64,000 bases of DNA from Firmicutes bacterium UBA6113 (GCA_002422545.1 DIWF01000017.1:1-64000), one strand, 5' to 3'; shown: positions 41,739-50,939, counted from the stretch's first letter. Numbers and translations are program-made. The notes: generated by a model not told the origin, from the sequence alone.

Positions 41739-43841
41739 TTAAGGGAGCAAGTTCAATTTTTCCAGTTCGTCTGCCACATCTTTAAGACCTAATCTTTCCA
41801 AAGCAGCTCTTGTTGGAGCTCCTGTTTTCTCATCCCATCCATATTCTTTGTAAAGCATTGTCAATGCTAACTGCATATCGTCTCTGTCCAATTTAACAGT
41901 TCCTTCAGTGAATGGTTTCATATCAGGATCTACATCAAATACCCAATTAGGAATAGTATCGTGCTCATTCCTCATGTCGATTGTATTCATATTTTTTATA
42001 GTTGCTGCTCTATGAAGAGTTGCTATTCTTTCAGACATCAAATCCAAATCTTTTTCTGATGTTTCTATTCCTGTAGCCAGACTGAAGAATTTTGATTCTA
42101 ATGCTGTGTCTCCTCTGTAATTTCTTGACTTAGATGGGGAAACTGTCATAGGCCATACCCAGTTACACAACGTAATGGAGTCATGTAAGAAGTTTCTGTC
42201 AATTGACCATTTTGCAAATTTAGCTTTATATTCATTCATAGGTGTATAATTCTTTGGTGCATCTAATGCATCCGGAGAACCCCAAACTTCACCTGCAATT
42301 TCCTTAAGTAATTCAATAGGAAGTCCTGCTCCTATAAAGTTCATATGGGTATGTGAATTAGCATCTCTGTTAAACATTACATTTATCAATGCGCCTACCT
42401 GAGCTCCAGCTTCATTGCTGTGGTGTTTAGGATAAGCCATCTTAGACCAAACGTTGTATCCGTATCCATCCCAGTATTCTTTGCCAAAATTCCACCTTTG
42501 GTCTAACCAATAAGGTCCGTCTAACAAATGTGAAAATTCTCCATCTTTAATAAGATTTCCATAATATTCAACCATCCAGGCTGGATCACCTTTTTCCATT
42601 AAATCAAAGTTAATGCTATTGTATTCTTCTTTAGGAAGCACTTCTTTTAGTTTTCCTGAAGTGTATGCAAACTTAAAGTCTCTTCCTAACTGACCATAGT
42701 TGCTCCAAATACCATAGTCATCAGCTAGTCTTGATCCAAGACACTTAACGATCATTGCATCCATTCCTTTTGTATCTCCATCTGCAAATCCTTTTAGCAT
42801 AGCAGATGCAGGTGATGAATAATTTATGCATGTGCTTGTTGCATAAGGAGTTAATCCATATTTTTCAAGCTCCGGCATGTACATATTTGACTGGCAACGA
42901 ATTGGACAGGAGTAGCAGCCACCCATTTTTACAGTTCTTTCTTCAGCTATAGGTCCCAAATCAAATACAGCTTTTTGTGTACGCAGTCCAACTTTATTTT
43001 TATCGCCTGCAGCACATTCTCCGGTTTCTACCGGTGGGTTTGCAGCACCCCAGAATAATCCAAGCTGTGCTGTCCAACGGCTTCCCGGATTGTGATATTC
43101 AGCCCAAGGCTGTGGAGTGCTAGGAACTACGTGCTGATTGTTTGCACCGATAATGTCTTTCATCATATATTCATTTAGCTTTAGCCATTCCTGAGCATTT
43201 TCATCTGCTAAATGCACTGATCTTTTACCTAGAATGCCGATAGCTTTTAATTTTTTTGCTCCCAATATTCCTCCGTGTCCACCTGCTGAGTGGTTTACTG
43301 AGTTTACTATTGATGCCAAATTCTTTTGTTTCTCACCTGCAGGTCCGATTGAAGCAACGCATGCTTCCTTGCCCATTATTTCATTGATTGCATGTTCTGT
43401 ATCTATTGTTCCCTTACCCCATAAACTGCTTGCATCTTCAATTGAAACCTTGTCATCTTCTATTTTTAACCATACAGGAGTCTTTGATGCTCCCTCAATT
43501 ATAATTCCGTCATATCCTGCAAACTTCAACCAAGCCCCGAAATTTCCGCCCATATGGCTGTCAGTTATTGCATGGTATGGGTTAGTTGGCCCTAATGATG
43601 TAATATTAGTTCTTCCGCTGCATGGCGCAGCTGTTCCTGTAAGCGGTCCTACAGCTATTACAACCTTGTTTGCTTCATCGAAAGCCTTTGTTCCTTGAGG
43701 AACTTCATCAAATATTATTTTATATCCGATTCCTGCACCACCAATTAAATCTTTATATTTCATTGTATCTTCTGTTTTAATATTGCCGGTAGTTAAGTTT
43801 ACTCTCAATAAACTTCCTTGCCATCCTGTTATGTTAGCCAT
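41739..43841 (-). CDS. ydhV: Aldehyde:ferredoxin oxidoreductase-family enzyme, YdhV type
   Basis: A 700-residue tungsten/molybdenum-bis-pterin enzyme very similar in layout and motifs to E. coli YdhV: start ITGWQGSLLRVNLTTGNI, SGRTNITSLGPTNPYH, HVVPSTPQPWAEY, the cluster motif GGCYSCPIRCQSN (CxxCxxxC, about 308) and a later cysteine in LCNWVWPMTVSPSKSRNYRGD. The substrate of this subfamily is unknown. It has no Tat signal of its own; its ferredoxin partner upstream does, so the pair may be exported together. Confidence 0.92.
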   Translation of the reverse strand: MANITGWQGSLLRVNLTTGNIKTEDTMKYKDLIGGAGIGYKIIFDEVPQGTKAFDEANKVVIAVGPLTGTAAPCSGRTNITSLGPTNPYHAITDSHMGGNFGAWLKFAGYDGIIIEGASKTPVWLKIEDDKVSIEDASSLWGKGTIDTEHAINEIMGKEACVASIGPAGEKQKNLASIVNSVNHSAGGHGGILGAKKLKAIGILGKRSVHLADENAQEWLKLNEYMMKDIIGANNQHVVPSTPQPWAEYHNPGSRWTAQLGLFWGAANPPVETGECAAGDKNKVGLRTQKAVFDLGPIAEERTVKMGGCYSCPIRCQSNMYMPELEKYGLTPYATSTCINYSSPASAMLKGFADGDTKGMDAMIVKCLGSRLADDYGIWSNYGQLGRDFKFAYTSGKLKEVLPKEEYNSINFDLMEKGDPAWMVEYYGNLIKDGEFSHLLDGPYWLDQRWNFGKEYWDGYGYNVWSKMAYPKHHSNEAGAQVGALINVMFNRDANSHTHMNFIGAGLPIELLKEIAGEVWGSPDALDAPKNYTPMNEYKAKFAKWSIDRNFLHDSITLCNWVWPMTVSPSKSRNYRGDTALESKFFSLATGIETSEKDLDLMSERIATLHRAATIKNMNTIDMRNEHDTIPNWVFDVDPDMKPFTEGTVKLDRDDMQLALTMLYKEYGWDEKTGAPTRAALERLGLKDVADELEKLNLLP

Positions 43842-43896
43842 TTATTATTCCTCCAATCAGATAATTATTATATTTATAAATATGTAAGCTCAAGAA

Positions 43897-44574
43897 CTAT
43901 GAAAGTCTGTATCCATTTCTTCTTAACATTGCTTCAAATTTTTCCCAAGGTATAAACTTCAGCGCTCCGGTTATGCAGTTATCAGCACAAGCTCCGCATA
44001 ATATACATTTTGTTGATTTGCTTGTTTCAGGATCTACAGTAGGCATATTCCATGGGCATGCTGCTGTACATGCACCGCATCCTACACATTTGTCTTTATC
44101 AACAGTCCAAGCTTTTGTTGTCTCATTTTGATTAATAGCTTTTTGCGGACATGCTGCTGCACATTTTGCATCTTCACATTGATGACATGTTTCCGGTGTC
44201 ATAACGAAGTTTCCGTAATATCCGTTTTCTTCGCGGTAATTATCTGTCATTTCCTTGCCATAGTTGAAATTTCTGGCAATTTTAACTCTGGAAATTAACG
44301 GATGAATCTTTCCGTCATTTGCTACTGTACAAACCATCTCACATCTTTGACAGCCTGTACATTTGTTAGGTTCAGACACAATAAGACCAGTAGGAATTAC
44401 AAATGCTGCAGCTTTAGGTGCATCCTGATTTGCAGTTTCAGTATTTGAGCAGCCCATCAGATTCAATACAGAAGTTGTAACAGTGATACCTGCAATACCT
44501 TTACCACTCATTTTTAAAAATTCACGCCTTGATCTTACTTTCTCAATAAAATCTTCAATTTCTCTTTGTAACAT
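43897..44574 (-). CDS. ydhY: Tat-targeted ferredoxin lipoprotein, YdhY type
   Basis: A 225-residue electron carrier. The N-terminus has a twin-arginine signal (SRREFLKMSGKGIAG) followed by a lipobox-like LMGC, then four [4Fe-4S] motifs: CTGCQRCEMVC, CHQCEDAKCAAACP, CVGCGACTAACPW and CILCGACADNCIT. E. coli YdhY has the same design and is encoded beside ydhV. Start 44574 is chosen because GGGAG precedes it. Next to tatA in the operon. Confidence 0.92.
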   Translation of the reverse strand: MLQREIEDFIEKVRSRREFLKMSGKGIAGITVTTSVLNLMGCSNTETANQDAPKAAAFVIPTGLIVSEPNKCTGCQRCEMVCTVANDGKIHPLISRVKIARNFNYGKEMTDNYREENGYYGNFVMTPETCHQCEDAKCAAACPQKAINQNETTKAWTVDKDKCVGCGACTAACPWNMPTVDPETSKSTKCILCGACADNCITGALKFIPWEKFEAMLRRNGYRLS

Positions 44575-44631
44575 AATAACTCTCCCTTCAAAATATATTG
44601 TTGACATTTTTATAAAAGATAAATATTTCTT

Positions 44632-44811
44632 TTAACTTTCCTTAATTGTATCTTTTTCTTCAGGTTCATCACTGACTTTATTAACATTGTCTTTAAATTC
44701 CCTTATAGATTTACCAAATGCCTTTCCTATTTCTGGAAGTTTTGATGGCCCAAAAATGACTAAAGCAATTGCTAATACCAAAATTAGCTCTGATGCTCCT
44801 ATCCGTCCCAT
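44632..44811 (-). CDS. tatA: Second TatA protein (59 aa)
   Basis: The product starts MGRIGASELILVLAIALVIFG, continues PSKLPEIGKAFGKSIREFKDN and ends with a short acidic tail. One membrane span plus amphipathic helix, clearly TatA. It is close in sequence to the TatA at 40284 and has GAAAGGAG before its ATG. It sits directly upstream of the Tat-dependent ydhY, suggesting a dedicated translocase component. Confidence 0.92.
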   Translation of the reverse strand: MGRIGASELILVLAIALVIFGPSKLPEIGKAFGKSIREFKDNVNKVSDEPEEKDTIKES

Positions 44812-44855
44812 AACAATTCTCCTTTCAGCATAATTAAATTATTTTGTAAAGTTCT

Positions 44856-45485
44856 TTATGGATTTTGTTCAGCTTCAACCTCTATCCATTCAGTTAACGA
44901 AGCTGCATGAACTTTTTTCATAAATCTGTCGGAGTACAAATACATGGCATTGTTGGAAGCCCTTGTTTCTTGGATATCATTGTATTCTTCATTTTTTTTG
45001 AGCTGCTCATATATTTGATAAAACTCTTCTTTGGATAATTTAAAAGGAGCTTTGGTGAATAGTCTGACATCAGTAGGCCTTGGATAAATCTTTGATTCTT
45101 CCCTCACCGTTTCAGCTATCATTTTAAACAAGTCTCTTTCTTCAACCGAAATCATCATTTTTGCATAGTTATTAGTAATATGATTTTCTGAGAACAAGTA
45201 TATTTTTTCTTTTCCTTTTCTTACACAAATATCTGAAAATTCCTCTCTTGTTTGAAGGTCATCAATCATGGTCAAGATTTCATCGACTTCCAATGACAAT
45301 GGTTCATCAAGCAAATCTTCTGCATTTGTTAAAATACCTTCATATGACTTGTCTCTGATAAAACATCCCAAAAGAACTACTTTATCTTGAACTTCTTCTA
45401 TGCCGTCTTCTTCGCCGGAATTGTAATCTGACTTAGTTAATTCTTCATCAGTTAATTCATCATTTTTATAAGATTCATTATTCAT
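44856..45485 (-). CDS. Protein with duplicated helical/winged-helix-like domain, upstream of ydhYV
   Basis: About 209 residues, not recognised. The first 35 are acidic and low-complexity. Two related segments follow: VDEILTMIDDLQTREEF..IYLFSE (about 90-125) and KEEFYQIYEQLKKNEEY..MYLYSD (about 150-190), each an L/I-rich helix, an EEFSDI/EEYNDI turn and a YLF/YLYS strand, so the protein looks like an internal duplication. Start 45485 (ATG) is preferred; a GTG three codons upstream directly abuts the GGAGG. As the first gene before tatA-ydhY-ydhV it may be a maturation factor; its size is near that of YdhW of the E. coli ydh operon, but homology was not tested. Confidence 0.6.
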   Translation of the reverse strand: MNNESYKNDELTDEELTKSDYNSGEEDGIEEVQDKVVLLGCFIRDKSYEGILTNAEDLLDEPLSLEVDEILTMIDDLQTREEFSDICVRKGKEKIYLFSENHITNNYAKMMISVEERDLFKMIAETVREESKIYPRPTDVRLFTKAPFKLSKEEFYQIYEQLKKNEEYNDIQETRASNNAMYLYSDRFMKKVHAASLTEWIEVEAEQNP

Positions 45486-45868
45486 GCAACTCACTCCTCC
45501 CTTTTTAGTATTATCCTAACAGTAATTTTGTTTTTTTATTAACAAATTAACTTTTATGATTTTATCATAATATTGAAATTAAATCAATAAAAAAATGTCG
45601 CAAAACCGTTGCGTTTTCAATGATATAACGGTCTTGTCAATCAATGACAAACAATTTATCAAGATTATATTCATTCGAGCGCCTGCATCAACCTTTTAAA
45701 AATTACTAACAAATTTCATGTTTATGTTATATTTTTTACAGAATAAATATTAATAAACGAGAATTATTTCCCAATTAAAAATCGCACTGCTTAGCAGTGC
45801 GACAATTATTTCCCGATATTTTTTTAGCAAAACCATATTAAAAATCTTCATTATCCTTAATCCTAAAA
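45486..45868 (-). terminator. Intergenic region with MoaD-gene terminator at 45782-45802
   Basis: TCGCACTGC (45782-45790), TTA, GCAGTGCGA (45794-45802) is a perfect 9-bp hairpin with a T-run on the minus strand, ending the MoaD-like gene message. The rest of the 383-nt gap is AT-rich and must carry the promoter for the 209-residue protein and tatA-ydhYV; no gene is visible in it. Confidence 0.82.
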
Positions 45869-46066
45869 TTAACCTCCGGCTAAAAGATGAAGCATCTGGA
45901 CATCATCACCGTCATTTACTATCCTTGTCTTATAATCTTCTTCTTCCACATGCTGTCCATTAATTTTTACTATTATTTTGGGCCATGAAAATTTTTTAAT
46001 CTTCATTATATCATCAACAGTCATTCCCTGTTCCCATTGAAAATCACGGTTGTTTACTTTTATCAT
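45869..46066 (-). CDS. MoaD/ThiS-family sulfur carrier
   Basis: A 65-residue beta-grasp protein ending in the obligatory Gly-Gly (HLLAGG), which is thiocarboxylated for sulfur transfer. Its motif NGQHVEEEDYKTRIVNDGDDVQML is typical. Between the second AOR gene and a terminator, it probably supplies dithiolene sulfur for the pterin cofactor of the AOR enzymes. Confidence 0.88.
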   Translation of the reverse strand: MIKVNNRDFQWEQGMTVDDIMKIKKFSWPKIIVKINGQHVEEEDYKTRIVNDGDDVQMLHLLAGG

Positions 46067-46084
46067 TTAAACACCACCTTTTAT

Positions 46085-46181
46085 TAATTAAGAATGAATA
46101 ATGAAGAATTAATAATTAATGAAGGAATTGTGCAAAGCACAATTCCAACCATCATTCTTAATTCTTAATTCTTAATTGTTA
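46085..46181. repeat. Dispersed palindromic repeat, copy 2
   Basis: Same element as 4350-4444 in opposite orientation: AATTAAGAAT-type ends, core hairpin GGAATTGTGC / GCACAATTCC (46124-46133 and 46137-46146) followed by AACCAT, and AATTCTTAATT tails. It runs up to the stop codon of the AOR gene. Confidence 0.7.
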
Positions 46182-48335
46182 CTGCAGGCCCTTAACCACT
46201 TCAATAAGTTCCGGCAAGTCCATGCCAAGTTCTTTCAGATGTTCTATTGTTGGAACACCGTTTGAATTCCAGCCTCTTCTTTTGTAAACTGCATCTGTCA
46301 GTTTTTCATACTGATCTTCTCTGTAGCTTCGTAAAACTGCCATTTTTTCTTCAGTAGTTTTACCAGTTACATCATAACCAATTTTTTCTTTCAATTGTCC
46401 GTCATATCTTTCCTGTCTTGATTCATACTCTTCCTTTGTAACAGGGCCCATTGAGCGGTAAGGAGTTTTATCGTTTTTCCTCAATCCCTTACCAAGTCTT
46501 ATGTTGAATATTCTCTGAAAGTTGTAAACTCTTTCAGATTCTCTCACCATGTCATCAGTTCCAAGTCTTTTTCCTGTCACTCCATATACTATGTCCAGAT
46601 AGTTCTGCACATGTTCAGGGATTTTTGCAGGTTCTGAAGTGAACTTGTTGTTTGCAGGAGCTATGTCATTCCATGGAAGCTTGCACAGCCCGTAAAGGCC
46701 AAACCAAGTTCTGAACATAGGGAAGTAATGAAGTGCTTCTGCCTTGTCTTCGAATGTAGGTATCTGGTTGTTAACCATGTCCATGAATATTAGCCATGCT
46801 TCATCGTGCTGAGGTCCCTTGTTTGTTAAGCCGTAACCACCCTGCTGAGCCAATGATTCTTTTGAACCGTACTCTGAATATTCAAGACCTTTTTGCTCCA
46901 TTCCTATGTCAAACAGGAAATCAGCATCTGCTCCGTATTTTTCAGCAAACAGCTCTTTCATTCTGTGAATTCCCTGCCCTACCACAACACCAAAACCTTC
47001 GCCCTTTGACATCTGGTGGAGAAGCTGTGCAGCTGAATCGAAGTTCCCGAAATTAAGTTCAAGTCCTCCTGTTATTTCCTTGTTTATTATTCCTCTTTCA
47101 TAACATTCCATTGCAAATGCTGTAGCAGTACCAAATGAAATTGTGTCAATGCCGTAAGTGTCGCAGTAGAAGTTGAGTTCCAAAATTCCTTCAGGATCAA
47201 ATATTGCACAGTTTGATCCAAGACCAGCTGCATTTTCATATTCAGGTCCGTCTACTGTAACCTTATGTCCTTTGTATGGTCCGGTTTTCAGTAAAAAATT
47301 GTCTGCTGCCTTTGCACAGGCTAAGGAACAGCCATACCAGCATCCGTCTTGAACTCCCTGAGTGATGTACTTGTCTATGAATACTGTAGATTTAATTTTT
47401 TGAGTGTCCGGATGGTTTCCATACTGATAGTTCATAACCGGAAGCAAATCATATTCATCCATTACCTCGATAATATTTGCAGTTCCTATTTTGCGCATGT
47501 TGTTTTGCTTAGGGTCAAGATCGTGAACTTCTTTGTGAAGTTTGATTCCCGTTCTGTTAAGTATGCCCTGGTCAAAAGGATTGTTCAGATCTCCCTTCAC
47601 TGAGCTGAATTTTACAACAAGAGCCTTGACTTTTTTATCTCTGAAGACTGTTCCTATTCCTCCGCGGCCTGCCTGTTTTAATCTGGCAACCTTTCTTCGT
47701 GGGTCATAGAACGTAAAATTCAAAAGACCCATGCGTGTGTGTTCAGCACCAGATCCGGCAGTTACAACTGCAACGTTTCTTTTGTCTTCTTCGTTATCTG
47801 CATACATTTCTGTAAGCTGTTCTCCAAGAACATGACCGTCAACCGCTTCTAAAGATGCTTCTTCAATTCTTACGGTGCCATTGTTGCCGTCAATGACAAT
47901 TATTATGTCCTTTTCTGATTTTCCCTGCAATTCAAGGGCATCCCATCCTGAGAACTTCAAAAGAGGACCGAAATATCCTCCAACATTTGAATCAATTGGC
48001 ATGTCCGTGGCAGGTGAAATACTGCAAACAAGAGATTTTCCTGAACCAGGGTACTGAGTTATGCCGCAAACCGGTCCGCCACAAATTATTATTTCATTTT
48101 CAGGGTCGTTCCATTTTGTTGAAGGTGTTGTGGCATTCCATAAATACCAGAGGCCAAAGCCCTTGCCTCCTACAAATTTATCTTTCATCATCTGGCTTAC
48201 GGGTTTTGACTCTATTTTATTTTCTGAAATATTTACAAAAAGTGATCTACCTGTGTATCCTTTGTCGATTTTTCCTAATTCATACTTGTATTCCGCCAAC
48301 AGCTTGTGATTATCTCTTAAAACTTTAATATCCAT
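46179..48335 (-). CDS. Aldehyde:ferredoxin oxidoreductase-family enzyme (second AOR)
   Basis: A 718-residue tungstopterin enzyme. N-terminal AOR domain (GYTGRSLFVNISENKIE, FVGGKGFGLWYL), cluster ligands in DGCWYGCSLACAKA (CxxxCxxxC, about 340) and a fourth cysteine in GLYGLCKLPWND (about 560). It differs markedly from the YdhV-type enzyme and is closer to AOR/BamB-like members. It likely oxidises an aldehyde or reduces an acid with ferredoxin; the ferredoxin gene lies 8 nt upstream. No export signal. Confidence 0.88.
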   Translation of the reverse strand: MDIKVLRDNHKLLAEYKYELGKIDKGYTGRSLFVNISENKIESKPVSQMMKDKFVGGKGFGLWYLWNATTPSTKWNDPENEIIICGGPVCGITQYPGSGKSLVCSISPATDMPIDSNVGGYFGPLLKFSGWDALELQGKSEKDIIIVIDGNNGTVRIEEASLEAVDGHVLGEQLTEMYADNEEDKRNVAVVTAGSGAEHTRMGLLNFTFYDPRRKVARLKQAGRGGIGTVFRDKKVKALVVKFSSVKGDLNNPFDQGILNRTGIKLHKEVHDLDPKQNNMRKIGTANIIEVMDEYDLLPVMNYQYGNHPDTQKIKSTVFIDKYITQGVQDGCWYGCSLACAKAADNFLLKTGPYKGHKVTVDGPEYENAAGLGSNCAIFDPEGILELNFYCDTYGIDTISFGTATAFAMECYERGIINKEITGGLELNFGNFDSAAQLLHQMSKGEGFGVVVGQGIHRMKELFAEKYGADADFLFDIGMEQKGLEYSEYGSKESLAQQGGYGLTNKGPQHDEAWLIFMDMVNNQIPTFEDKAEALHYFPMFRTWFGLYGLCKLPWNDIAPANNKFTSEPAKIPEHVQNYLDIVYGVTGKRLGTDDMVRESERVYNFQRIFNIRLGKGLRKNDKTPYRSMGPVTKEEYESRQERYDGQLKEKIGYDVTGKTTEEKMAVLRSYREDQYEKLTDAVYKRRGWNSNGVPTIEHLKELGMDLPELIEVVKGLQ

Positions 48336-48343
48336 ATTCGCTC

Positions 48344-48778
48344 CTATTTATTAAAAAGTTTATCAAGCTTAAGTTCCTGTGATTGTGAATCATCTTTTTC
48401 AGCCATGCTTATAGCTCCTGTTGGACATTTTTTCGCGCATAATCCGCAAGCTATGCATTTGAACGGCTCAATATAATCATCATGCTGTCTCATGGACAAT
48501 TCCGGGCAAAATCCCACGCACATGAAACACCCAACACAAATCTTTTTGTTTATTCTTACTATTCCCTGCTTGTCCCTTGATATTGCCATGACCGGACAAA
48601 TATCGATGCATTTTCCACACTGGCTGCACACGCTGATTTCCGGCTTTCCCTGCTCTTCGTTAATTTGAATGCAGGATTTAAATCTGTCTTTAGTTTTAAA
48701 ATAGGCACTTGAACACACTTCTTCACATGTTCCGCACTGAATGCATTTTAGATCATCTTTAGCCAAATACTTCACCAT
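48344..48778 (-). CDS. Ferredoxin-type electron carrier for the second AOR
   Basis: A 144-residue protein with four [4Fe-4S] motifs: CIQCGTCEEVCSSA, CSQCGKCIDICPV, CVGCFMCVGFCPE and CIACGLCAKKCPTG. No membrane segment. Placed directly upstream of the AOR gene, it is the probable electron partner. The 298-nt region upstream (48779-49076) carries its promoter and the Hsp33 terminator but no other gene. Confidence 0.9.
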   Translation of the reverse strand: MVKYLAKDDLKCIQCGTCEEVCSSAYFKTKDRFKSCIQINEEQGKPEISVCSQCGKCIDICPVMAISRDKQGIVRINKKICVGCFMCVGFCPELSMRQHDDYIEPFKCIACGLCAKKCPTGAISMAEKDDSQSQELKLDKLFNK

Positions 48779-49051
48779 AAACCTCCTGATATATCTTTTT
48801 ATACTTCTTTCATTTCAATTTTATTATTGAACTTGCATAAATATTTTATATTTAATTATAAATGATTTTCTTCAATAATTCAATATCGATTAGTTAATTA
48901 AACTGTTATGAATTTTACCATTTGTCATGTTTTATGAGTCAAAACTTTTAAAAGTAAGTGTTTTTTTAACCCATATATTATATTATGTACCTGGTTCAAA
49001 AATGAGTTTTGTTAATGATAAGCTAAATAAAAAAATTATTTGAAAACAAAA

Positions 49052-49071
49052 AATCCAGGATATCCCGGATT
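49052..49071 (-). terminator. Terminator after hslO
   Basis: AATCC and GGATT arms with the inner GG/CC pairs form a 20-nt hairpin, followed on the minus strand by TTTTTTG, 6 nt after the hslO stop codon. Confidence 0.78.
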
Positions 49072-49076
49072 ATTTA

Positions 49077-49955
49077 CTACTTAAGGTTTTCAAATAAATT
49101 TACCAGCTTTTCACCTTCAAACAAATACTTTTTGTTGCAGAAATGGCACACAGTTTCAATTTTCTGGTCTTCCTCTATAATGTCCTTCAGTTCTTCCTTT
49201 CCTAAGGATATTAAGGCTGAAGCCATTCTTTCTTCAGAGCAGTCACATTTAAAGCTCACAGGTATTTTGTCTGTAATTTCTATTTCAAAATCAGAAAATA
49301 TTTTGCGGGCGATGTCTTCAACGTCATCATCATTGTCGAAGTAATCCGACACTGATTTCATGCTTCCCAATGCATTTTCAAGTTTTGCAAGATCTTCTTC
49401 CTCAATGAACGGAAGAGGCTGCACGATGAATCCGCCTGCTGACTTTATGTGATAATCTACATCAACCAACACTCCCAATGCAACGGCAGACTGCTGTTGT
49501 TCAGAAATCCAGTAATAAGATGCTATGTCTTCACCAATTTCTCCTGTTGTGAGATCAGTGCTTCCTCCGTAAGGTTCCTTCATTCCAATGTCAGTTAAGA
49601 CTGTAATTTTTCCGTTTGTTCCTACGGCTCCTCCAACGTTTAACTTTCCGTTTTCCTTCAATTCCAAATTAACGTCAGGGTTTTCAACGTAACCCTTTAC
49701 ATGACCCTGGTTGTCAGAAACCACAAGCAATGTTCCAAGGGGGCCTCCTCCGTTGATGTTAATAGTAAGCCTGTCTTTTTCATTTTTCAACATATATCCC
49801 ATCATCAGTCCCGCAGTCAATGTTCTTCCAAGGGCTGCAGAAGCTGTGGGAGAAGTGTTGTGGTGAAACCTTGCTTCTTCAACTGTGTCAGTTGATTTTA
49901 CCATGAATATTCTGAATGTTTTTTTCTCATCTATTGCTCTTATCATGTAGTCCAT
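49077..49955 (-). CDS. hslO: Redox-regulated chaperone Hsp33
   Basis: A 292-residue holdase activated by oxidation. The C-terminal zinc centre is present as CDC (about 239) and CHFC (about 271). The N-terminal core shows ALGRTLTAGLMMGYMLK and NGGGPLGTLLVVSD. Gene order methyltransferase-hslO is minus strand with 18 nt between. Confidence 0.95.
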   Translation of the reverse strand: MDYMIRAIDEKKTFRIFMVKSTDTVEEARFHHNTSPTASAALGRTLTAGLMMGYMLKNEKDRLTININGGGPLGTLLVVSDNQGHVKGYVENPDVNLELKENGKLNVGGAVGTNGKITVLTDIGMKEPYGGSTDLTTGEIGEDIASYYWISEQQQSAVALGVLVDVDYHIKSAGGFIVQPLPFIEEEDLAKLENALGSMKSVSDYFDNDDDVEDIARKIFSDFEIEITDKIPVSFKCDCSEERMASALISLGKEELKDIIEEDQKIETVCHFCNKKYLFEGEKLVNLFENLK

Positions 49956-49973
49956 AATATCTCTCTTTCTCAG

Positions 49974-50708
49974 CTATAATTTTTCAGCGCAAAAAACTGC
50001 ACGCAAGGATTCCTTAGGCAAATCTTCAGATCCATTGTTGTAATCATCGTATATTTTTATGTTTGAGAAGCCTTCAGCCTTAAGCATGTCAACAATATTT
50101 TTTGTTGCATGAACGTACTGTGTCTGCTCTTCTGTAATTCTTGAATATTTATCTGTTGAATCCTTCACAAAAAAATTAATTTCCATGTCTATTTTGTTTC
50201 TGCATTCATCAGATATATTTTCCCAAACATAAAAAACCTCACCGTCATCGTAGACATATGTTTCATTGAACATGTCTTGGTACTTGTATTCAGTGCTCAT
50301 GTCAAATATGAATTTTCCACCCTGGTTCAAATGATCTCTTACATTTTTAAAAAATAATGCTGTTTGTTCTTCTGTAAGATAATTAATTCCGTCACAGCAG
50401 CATACACAGGCTTCAAACCTGTCGTCAATTTTAAAATTCGTCATGTCTTGATTAAGAAGCTTCACTCCTGGATTTCTGCCCAGTTTCTCATAGGCACGCA
50501 TGAGCATGTCCTCAGACAGGTCGAAAGCAGTTACCTTGAAATCAGCCTCAGCCAGTAATCGGGTAATGCTTCCTGTACCGCAGGCAGCTTCAAGTATTTT
50601 TCTGCTGCCCTGGATTTTTTCGATTATAAAGGATGTCCATTTTTCGTAATTAATGTCATCCATGAGCAAATCATATATTTGCGAGAATTCCTTATAGCTT
50701 TTTTGCAT
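49974..50708 (-). CDS. Class I SAM-dependent methyltransferase
   Basis: A 244-residue methyltransferase: motif I ILEAACGTGSITRLLA (about 38), FDLSEDMLMRAYEKL (motif II) and FEACVCCCDGINYL (motif IV). Substrate unknown. It stops just before the spore-protein gene on the same strand (1 nt between), so is co-transcribed with it or reads from its promoter. Confidence 0.85.
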   Translation of the reverse strand: MQKSYKEFSQIYDLLMDDINYEKWTSFIIEKIQGSRKILEAACGTGSITRLLAEADFKVTAFDLSEDMLMRAYEKLGRNPGVKLLNQDMTNFKIDDRFEACVCCCDGINYLTEEQTALFFKNVRDHLNQGGKFIFDMSTEYKYQDMFNETYVYDDGEVFYVWENISDECRNKIDMEINFFVKDSTDKYSRITEEQTQYVHATKNIVDMLKAEGFSNIKIYDDYNNGSEDLPKESLRAVFCAEKL

Positions 50709-50709
50709 A

Positions 50710-50886
50710 TTATTTTTTCCTTTGCTTTTTCTTGGCAGTCATCAATCCGCCAATTCTGCCTGTTTCTTTAGCAGTAAGTCCTCCCCAACCCAATTCTTCG
50801 ACTTTTTCCATGAGTCCAAGCTCTGCAGCTATTTCAATTTTCATTATGTCTTCAGGTGTTGGTTCTTTTTTCTTTTTTTCAGCCAT
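50710..50886 (-). CDS. Small acid-soluble spore protein, alpha/beta type
   Basis: A 58-residue protein with the alpha/beta SASP pattern: EIAAELGL (the germination-protease recognition segment), GWGGLTAKETGRIGG (the conserved DNA-binding GRIGG loop) and lysine-rich ends. SASPs coat spore DNA and protect it. A strong AAGGAGG precedes the ATG. It is good evidence that the organism sporulates. Confidence 0.88.
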   Translation of the reverse strand: MAEKKKKEPTPEDIMKIEIAAELGLMEKVEELGWGGLTAKETGRIGGLMTAKKKQRKK

Positions 50887-50939
50887 AATTTCCTCCTTGT
50901 ATTATAGGACTATTATGGTTGAATTTTCATAAATTATTC

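Noticed and set aside
45599..45613. CGCAA/TTGCG dyad as an operator of the ydhYV unit
   Set aside because: Arms of only 5 bp, no second copy and no related site elsewhere in the window.
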